A stretch of 64,000 nucleotides of DNA from Todiramphus chloris collaris (lineage: Eukaryota; Chordata; Aves; Coraciiformes; Alcedinidae), in the NCBI GenBank assembly GCA_025345505.1, contig JANVCC010000261.1, positions 2,892,222 through 2,956,221 on the forward strand, given 5' to 3'. Both the position numbers and the translations under genes were made by a program. Numbering within the stretch: position 1 is the first letter of the stretch; each line of letters opens with the position of its first letter. Below, in pieces: positions 57,706 to 64,000 of this stretch. The notes under the pieces are model-generated. The model did not search any database. It was given only the letters and a program-made list of their open reading frames with translations, and was not told where the DNA came from.

Positions 57706-60700
57706 AGGAGGCTAACTGCTGAATGAGGGGCTTGAGAACCAGGTATGACAGAAATGCAGTAGTGCTTGTGCTCTCTACTTCTTTTTCTGGTTGGCCACTT
57801 AGTTCCAATGCTGATGTTACAAAATGTATTACTATGATTTTTCTTTGGCACAAAATTTCTAATGCAGTAAGGAGAGTAACTATATTGCAGTTAGACTTGA
57901 GATGGAGGGAAAAAAATATCTGCAGATTCCAATATTGATGTTGAAGATGAAATCAAAGACTGCGTTTGCAATTTGCTTTTGATGCACGTTTTCAGTATTG
58001 TAATAGAACCTTAGTGTAAAGTTCTGAGGTAGGATTATTTCCAACCATCTCTAGGAAAGTATGAAATATGGTCATTGATCGCTCTTTCCATGCTACACAA
58101 ATCTGTAATAAAATGGGGAAGTCGGGGATTTGTTTGGATGCTGATCTAATAGCAAAGGTCTAGATATTTTCCACTGGCTGCTGGTGGAGAAGCTACCACT
58201 GCCCTGGTACCTCTGGTTGCCGATCACTAGCCTTGTGAGTACAGTTACACAACCTCATATGAATTTTTACTACTTACTTTCAACATGGTGTTGAACAGAA
58301 TGAGATGTTGAGCCGAAACACATGATTTTATGTTAAGTATTGATCTTTAACTACAAGAAAATGTTAATTAGTCTGTTTCCATGGCAATACGCAATAGCAA
58401 CCAATAACTTTTCAGTGTTTGGTAACAGTTTTTCTTTGTATTTCTTCATTTCCCTGAAAATGTAATAGATTTGCTGACCATAGTTCAGTGTTTCCAGATC
58501 AGTCATCACTACATAGGTTAGCAGTATGAAGAAAGATCCCATCAACTAGCTGGTTTAGATGATGGTGTTAGACACTTCATGAGAAGACCATCTCTCCCAA
58601 GATACTCCGGAACTCTAAAGTATTCGGTGACTTCAATAAGCAATTCAGTCTTATAAAGTAACCTTCATCTCATTTTCTGCATTCATTCACTGCTTAAGGA
58701 ATACTTTATGGACCACATTCCTAGGCAGTACTGTCCTAAAAGAAAAAAAATCTCAAATGCTGATCTCATAACCAAATAGACAGATTTTTTTAATCTTCTT
58801 ATAATTCTCCTTTGTGCTCTCGGAGATGTATCTTTGAAATTTTGCTATATGGCAAGTTTTAGCAATTTATTCTCCTGCATGGAGATCTCAGTACCCCTAG
58901 ATACTGGAATGTGTTTGGGAAAGTGAGGATGTTAAAAGGACGAGACAAAGAAGCCAGAGTGAAGAACCTAACTAGACAGGGTAGTTCTTTGTTCCATTGC
59001 AGTTGCTGAGCAAACAAGGTGTTGCACAAACCAGGAAATGCTCTTTTCGCTCAGTCATGTTGTAAAATAATTATTGACTTTTCTCCTTGCTGCTGTTATG
59101 TGGAGACACATGTCTCTGTATTTCCATGGTGCATAAGTTGTTTTCATGAAAAATCACTGTTAACCTTCTTAGTGCTGGGAAGGTAGAAGCATTACCTAAC
59201 AGTGGCAACAGCTTTGAATAAATTGTTCATTCATTTGGATGGAATATCAAAATGCACAGTAACCTATACATCCACCTGCATCAGAGGAATACATTTCACG
59301 TGACCACTGAGTACATCACATAGCACTGAACTGATCAGAGTGACAATCACTGACTATATCACTTGTCCTTCTGTCACATAAATGTACTCCATATTATTCA
59401 ATAACTTGGTTTGGGGGTTCAGGTAACATATAACAGTATACACTCGTGCTATAGAGGGTGGGTACTAGAAGGTATTTACTAAGCCCCTTTGAGGCAGTGT
59501 TCTTGTTAGTGTAATGAAGTATAGCACCGAGTCAAGCAAAGATACATGTGTTAACACCAGCTCACAATTTAAACCTTTAAGTAAACTCTGTCCTTTCTCT
59601 CAAGGATTTATCATGGGTGCCAGTAGTACCCAAGGTTTGAATGGTTCCTGCATAACTAGTCAGAGAGTGGCATTTGGGGTTTTTGCAAGAGTGAAGTCCT
59701 GGCTGGCTGCCCAGCCTTTCCTCTCTTTTCCTGAGGGTTGGAACTGTCAGGGGATTCCCCAATAACAATCAATGACCTGCTGGCTCTTCTGGCAGAGTGC
59801 CACCAAGTTGTGAAACTGCTGAGAATTACATGTCCTGATTCACCCTCACATATGCCAGAGAGCTTCCAGCCAGGAGAATATTCTAACCTGTTAAACAAAG
59901 ATAATGCACATATTCTACCTCCAGTCAACCATTTTTTCCCCCCTTTTTAACACGAGGCAAAATAGGTGCTTTGGCTGTTGGACTCTTATGCAAGCACATG
60001 CTGAGGTCTCTTTTCATGTTATGTATTATTGATTCAATAGGGATTTTGTGTAGTATCTTTCACACCAATTTTTTTGTTGTCGTTTCATTTTCATGTGAAT
60101 ACCAGCAAAATCTTAATTCAGGCTCCAGCTTTTCATGTTTGTGTTAAGGCGAAACAGCTCTTGGCAGATTTTAATCAAAGGTGATGATAATGATATAATC
60201 TATTTTACCTCAGCCTTCATTTCTCATTTTAACTATTACTTTCAACTGTCTGCAGGCTACGTATGCCAACTTGCCAACTTTGTATGCAGCTCTTCTTTGC
60301 ACTTCTTATGCTACTTTTTTCAGTAAAATCTTGGGTCAAGAAATGTCTATCTTATACTTATCTATCTCTTTCCTGCAGAAATTTAATTTACTTAAGGGTT
60401 GCAGGATTAGCCATTATGGAAATGAGAGTGTAATGATGTATTTTGTTGAGACCAGGGCTAAGATTCCTGGTCTGAAACCCTCGAATGGCACATTTTCTGT
60501 GAAAGCATTCTGAGAGAAGACTGAGCTATAGACATTCATGGAGGTTCGATGAGAATTTCTACTGTGGAAGTTAATATAGTGACTTGGAATTGATCGTATT
60601 TCATCCTTCGTGGCCTAGTTAGGTACTTTTATCAGGGGTCCAAAAGGTTTTCCTTGGTGAAATATTTTAAAGTCTCCAAACAAAATTATAGAAATAATTG

Positions 60701-62410
60701 AGCCCTTTTAGGTGTAGTAGCAATAGGTCATAGATAAAGCAGGATATCATATATAGCTGGATCAATACTGTGCTCTCATCTAGTCAGTCACACATAGTAG
60801 GGGTATTTTCAGCTTTTTAGAGCAAATGATGCTGCAAACAATTGTGTTTACCCCGGCCAAATAACTCAGTGTAAAATGCCTTCGAATGTAAATTCTCCAA
60901 AGATTTCTTACACATGTCTTATTATGAGGTCATTTCTGGTGCAATTTGAATTTTACTGAACAGGTTAACTTTTTTTTTTCAATTAATGACAACTGAAAAA
61001 AACACCCTAAATTTGAGAGACTGTTCAGTAATTTTAATCCTGCAGGTTCATGCATTATCTAATCTCTTTTAACATATCAAACAAACATTTCTGCATTTGT
61101 TGTAAATGGAACATCATGAAAACTCTCCATTTTTAGTCTCATCATAGCTACATGAAGAGACATAGCAACCTATTTAACAATAGATGTGGGTGACAAGCTT
61201 CCATTTTCTAGCTTATAGACACAATCTGTAAACTTACGTGATCATAAAGGTATTCTTTAGTCAAATCCCTGCTGCCAATTTGAGTTCTGAACATTGCATC
61301 AGTTACTGAACATGACTCAGTGGATTGTTCTAAAGGATAAGATTCTTCCTTCCCAGTGTGTTCTTTAAATGGCTGTTTTGTATCTTCCAGCTATTGCCAA
61401 ATATTTGCTTCTAAAATTGCATCTAAAGACGTTTCCACCTGTTTAAAAATCATTGTACCCCATTTTACAACAAATATTTTAAAAGTGATCTAAGGGGAAG
61501 CAGCAGGTGATCTTACATGTCTGGTGTATAAAAGATGGTTCACTGAAGTTAGTTTGTGCCCCTCTAAAGAAGCTACCCTCAGGTGGATGAACAATTACTC
61601 CTGAAACAGCAGAATGAGTAATTTCCCCTTTAAAAAGGGAAAACATTTTGGATGAAAACTTACTGAAAAGATGGGTAGCATAAAACTAATCCATTAAGTT
61701 TAATTAAAACCATGTTCTCACGTTAAAATAAGTGTTTGTCAAAATTGTTCAAAAGCTTTCAAGCCACTGAAGTGATTTTGATAATCATTCAGGTTTTTTG
61801 AAAATATGTGTCTCTAATAAATGTGTATTTTGCCTTTTTTTTTATAAACGAGCATAGCAAACACTTGTATTTCACACTTTTTAAGAAATTGAGCTGGTGT
61901 TAACCAAAGTAAACCACTCCACCACTTTCATTATTCTACTTTGTTCACAAATCCTGAATAAAAATCTGTGAAACGCACAAATTAAACCACAAAATCCCCC
62001 CAACCTGTGTTTCTAAGTGGTGATAAAAATTGTGGCAGTGGACTCTGCAAGGAGTCCCCTTCAAACCTTCCCAGTCTCATGGTGCTAGATTTTGGGCAGC
62101 CACCTAGCTGAGTGGTGGGTTTGTAAAATCCAAAGCTCCGTCTCACTTCCTGATTCATGTTGCAGATGCCAGCCTGTGTCGTGAACACAGGAGGAAGAGC
62201 AAACTGTGTGCTCTGCACCATATGTTTTCCCACTGGCCTCATGCTTTGTCCCACCCAGTGGTGTTTACCTGTGAGTGCACAGGTCTGTGACTCCATTCTC
62301 CTCCATATGGCAGAGTTGATCAGAAGAATATGGCAACAGGACTTTACAAGTTGATAACTTTTTTTTTTTCCCTCCCCATACACACATGGCTGAACAGGGA
62401 GCTGCTGCTT
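57706..62410. other. Unique AT-rich DNA
   Basis: About 4.7 kb without a recognised gene or repeat family. Overlapping frames at 59514-59950 lie on both strands and have no domain. The minus frame 61982-62416 (144 codons) ends at the T-rich run just before the next CR1 and has no recognisable domain. Confidence 0.45.
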
Positions 62411-62876
62411 GAGCACTGGGTTCAGTTTCGGGCACTTCAGGATAAAGACATTGTAGTGCTGGAGCTAGTTCAGAGAAGGGCAGTGAAGCTCGTGAGGGGT
62501 CTGGAGAAAATTTTTCTCTTATGAGGAGGGGCTGAGGGAGGGTTTAGTCTGGAGAAGAGGAGGCTGAGGGGAGACCTTTTCACTCACTACAGCCACCTTG
62601 AAGGGAGGTTGTAGTGAGATGGGTGTTGGTCTGTTCTCCCAGGTAACTCACTGATAGGACACAAGGAAATGGGATTAAGTTGCTCCAGAGGAGGTTTAGG
62701 TTGGATATTAGGAAAAAAATTTTTACTGAGTGATGAGGCCTTGGAACAGGCTGCCCAGGGAGGGGGGGAATCCAGATGTGGCACTTTAGAACATGGTTTA
62801 GTGGTCATGATAATGTTTAGTAGATGGTTGGACTTGATGATTTTGAAGGTCTTTTCCAACCTTATTGATTCTAGGA
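62411..62876 (+). mobile_element. CR1 LINE 3' fragment
   Basis: This is a 5'-truncated CR1. Sequence from about 62411 matches the block ending CACTGGGTTCAGTTTCGGGC and then GCTGGAGCTAGTTCAGAGAA (the LELVQRRAVKLVRGLE peptide region). It continues with GAGGAGGCTGAGGGGAGACC, a 'GGTTTAGGTTGGATATTAGG' segment and a 'GGTTGGACTTGATGATTTTG' block, and ends at TTGATTCTAGGACTCC. The terminal octamers are decayed. Frames are interrupted by a stop at about 62521 and by indels. The 3' UTR type resembles the copy at 3321-3687. Confidence 0.92.
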
Positions 62877-63229
62877 CTCCTTCAAGCTGTATTTCCTTCC
62901 TGGTACTGTTCCTCATATCCACATTTGCCCCAGGTGATCTCACATTGGAAGATCCACTGGAGAAAAGTTCTTAAAGATACCTCTAAGTTAATGCAGTAAA
63001 ACAAGTGATATCTACCTTTTTTTTTTCCTTTTTTTTTTTTTCCCCCCACTTGTTATTCTGGCAAACACACACGCAAGTGAATTCTCATTTGAATTGAGAT
63101 TTCATGTGTCTGCTTTGAGACCAAAGCAAATGATTAAGATCACCTTGCAACATACTGAAAAGAGAACCCTTAATGAAAATCCTGAACTACTCTAACGTAC
63201 TGTGACACACACTACATGGTAATAATTGG
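62877..63229. other. Unique sequence with T/C run
   Basis: A T10-CC-T13-C7-like pyrimidine run lies at about 63018-63048. Otherwise it is unique, with no gene seen. Confidence 0.55.
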
Positions 63230-63660
63230 GTGTGTGAACAAACTGAATGCAACTGTATTACTGTTTTGCTGTCACTAACGGAGATGGCATTAAATACCTC
63301 GGCAGCTTTACACATTCTATCTCTGTTACTAATACTAATGATGTCTACACGGCAACCCAGAAGCATAATTACTTTGCCATCACCACTCCCATTATACTAC
63401 AGGAAAGAAAAATGAGACCCTCGCTTTTTTATATTCCAGGCATCACAATATCATGAACATGAAGCATAACTGAGGAAACATACTGAATGGAATACAAATC
63501 AAGAGCTCAATGCCATAAGCCGAGCTCCTTCATGTGCCGACAGAGGATGTCCTCTGCGATGATTTGCACATGATCTGAGCAAAATGCACTTTTGTTTTCA
63601 AATGCACTTTGCTGAGCAACACAGATGTGAATGAGCCTGACTTCTGATGACCTGAAGGTA
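63230..63660. promoter_or_regulatory. Possible conserved noncoding element
   Basis: Non-repetitive, even-composition sequence with about 8 CpG, above the local background. It has homeodomain-like words (GCATAATTACTTTG, about 63363). Two overlapping plus-strand frames of 61-69 codons have no domain. The call is based on appearance only. Confidence 0.25.
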
Positions 63661-64000
63661 TGTGGTATTTAGCGGTGTACTGTTGATATTGCCTGTCTAA
63701 CTTGGACAAATTTCTGACACTTTAAAAACATCTACCCTAGTACCACATACTAACTGCGTGTCAGGTTATTCTGAAAATATTCTATTACCTATTCCAAAAG
63801 CACAAGCATGCCTGGTAACTAACATCCCAAGTCACACAGCAAGGCTGTCATATAGTTACAATTCTGGGGCATGCACTTCGTTGTTTACAATCAGATGAGT
63901 AATTTCTCTTGGCCTCGTTGGGCATTCTGTCTGCATGAGACTTGATGTAATTTGTCCTGTGATGGTGAAAGAACCTATTTTCTGCTGAGTAACAGTACCA
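63661..64000. other. Unique sequence to the window end
   Basis: No gene, repeat family or regulatory motif is recognised in the last 340 bp. Confidence 0.5.

Noticed and set aside
1-64000. CRISPR array, tRNA, rRNA, integron or phage-like system
   Set aside because: No regularly spaced repeats with unique spacers, no cloverleaf-like RNA and no prokaryotic gene organisation were seen. All base composition and repeats are avian.

Overview
This window reads as ordinary vertebrate nuclear DNA, and specifically as a bird. The evidence is at least five 3' ends of CR1 LINEs. Several carry the characteristic terminal ATTCTATG-type octamer repeat, and their spacing and truncation pattern is that of avian genomes. 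There is also a partial endogenous-retrovirus LTR of a type I recognise as common in birds (probably Neoaves, an inference). Most of the sequence is AT-rich, CpG-poor and low in repeats. No bacterial, viral or organellar gene organisation is present, and I find no CRISPR array, tRNA, rRNA or operon.

No complete protein-coding gene is supported. The longest open frame (376-1014, + strand, 212 codons) is the C-terminal remnant of a CR1 reverse transcriptase. Other open frames are short, lack splice context or lie in low-complexity or tandem-repeat DNA. The window is best described as intergenic or long-intron DNA with possible regulatory islands.

Layout. 1-9 kb: four CR1 remnants (365-1021, 3321-3687 and 8703-8980 on +, 4643-4704 on -) and one possible ERV LTR (about 5009-5560). 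9-21 kb: unique AT-rich DNA with microsatellites, a CR1 at about 13.7-13.9 kb and a G/T-rich tract at 14.3 kb. 21-27 kb: unique DNA with one weak exon candidate (21476-21628). 27-29.8 kb: the most distinctive part of the window, a CpG-retaining block with a possible spliced exon (27587-27722), a GC-rich 42-bp minisatellite and a 10-N assembly gap inside that minisatellite. 30-43 kb: AT-rich unique DNA with an old CR1 reverse-transcriptase fragment (34030-34665). 43.1-43.5 kb: partial ERV LTR on the minus strand. 43.5-56.7 kb: unique DNA with palindromes and G-quadruplex motifs. 56.7-57.7 kb: a second CpG-retaining, low-repeat block that looks like a conserved noncoding element. 57.7-64 kb: unique DNA with a CR1 at 62.4-62.9 kb and a further conserved-looking stretch at 63.2-63.7 kb.

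The best leads are the 27-29.8 kb block (candidate unannotated promoter or first exon with an unresolved minisatellite) and the 56.7-57.7 kb block. Conservation could not be measured here, so all regulatory calls rest on base composition and motif inspection.
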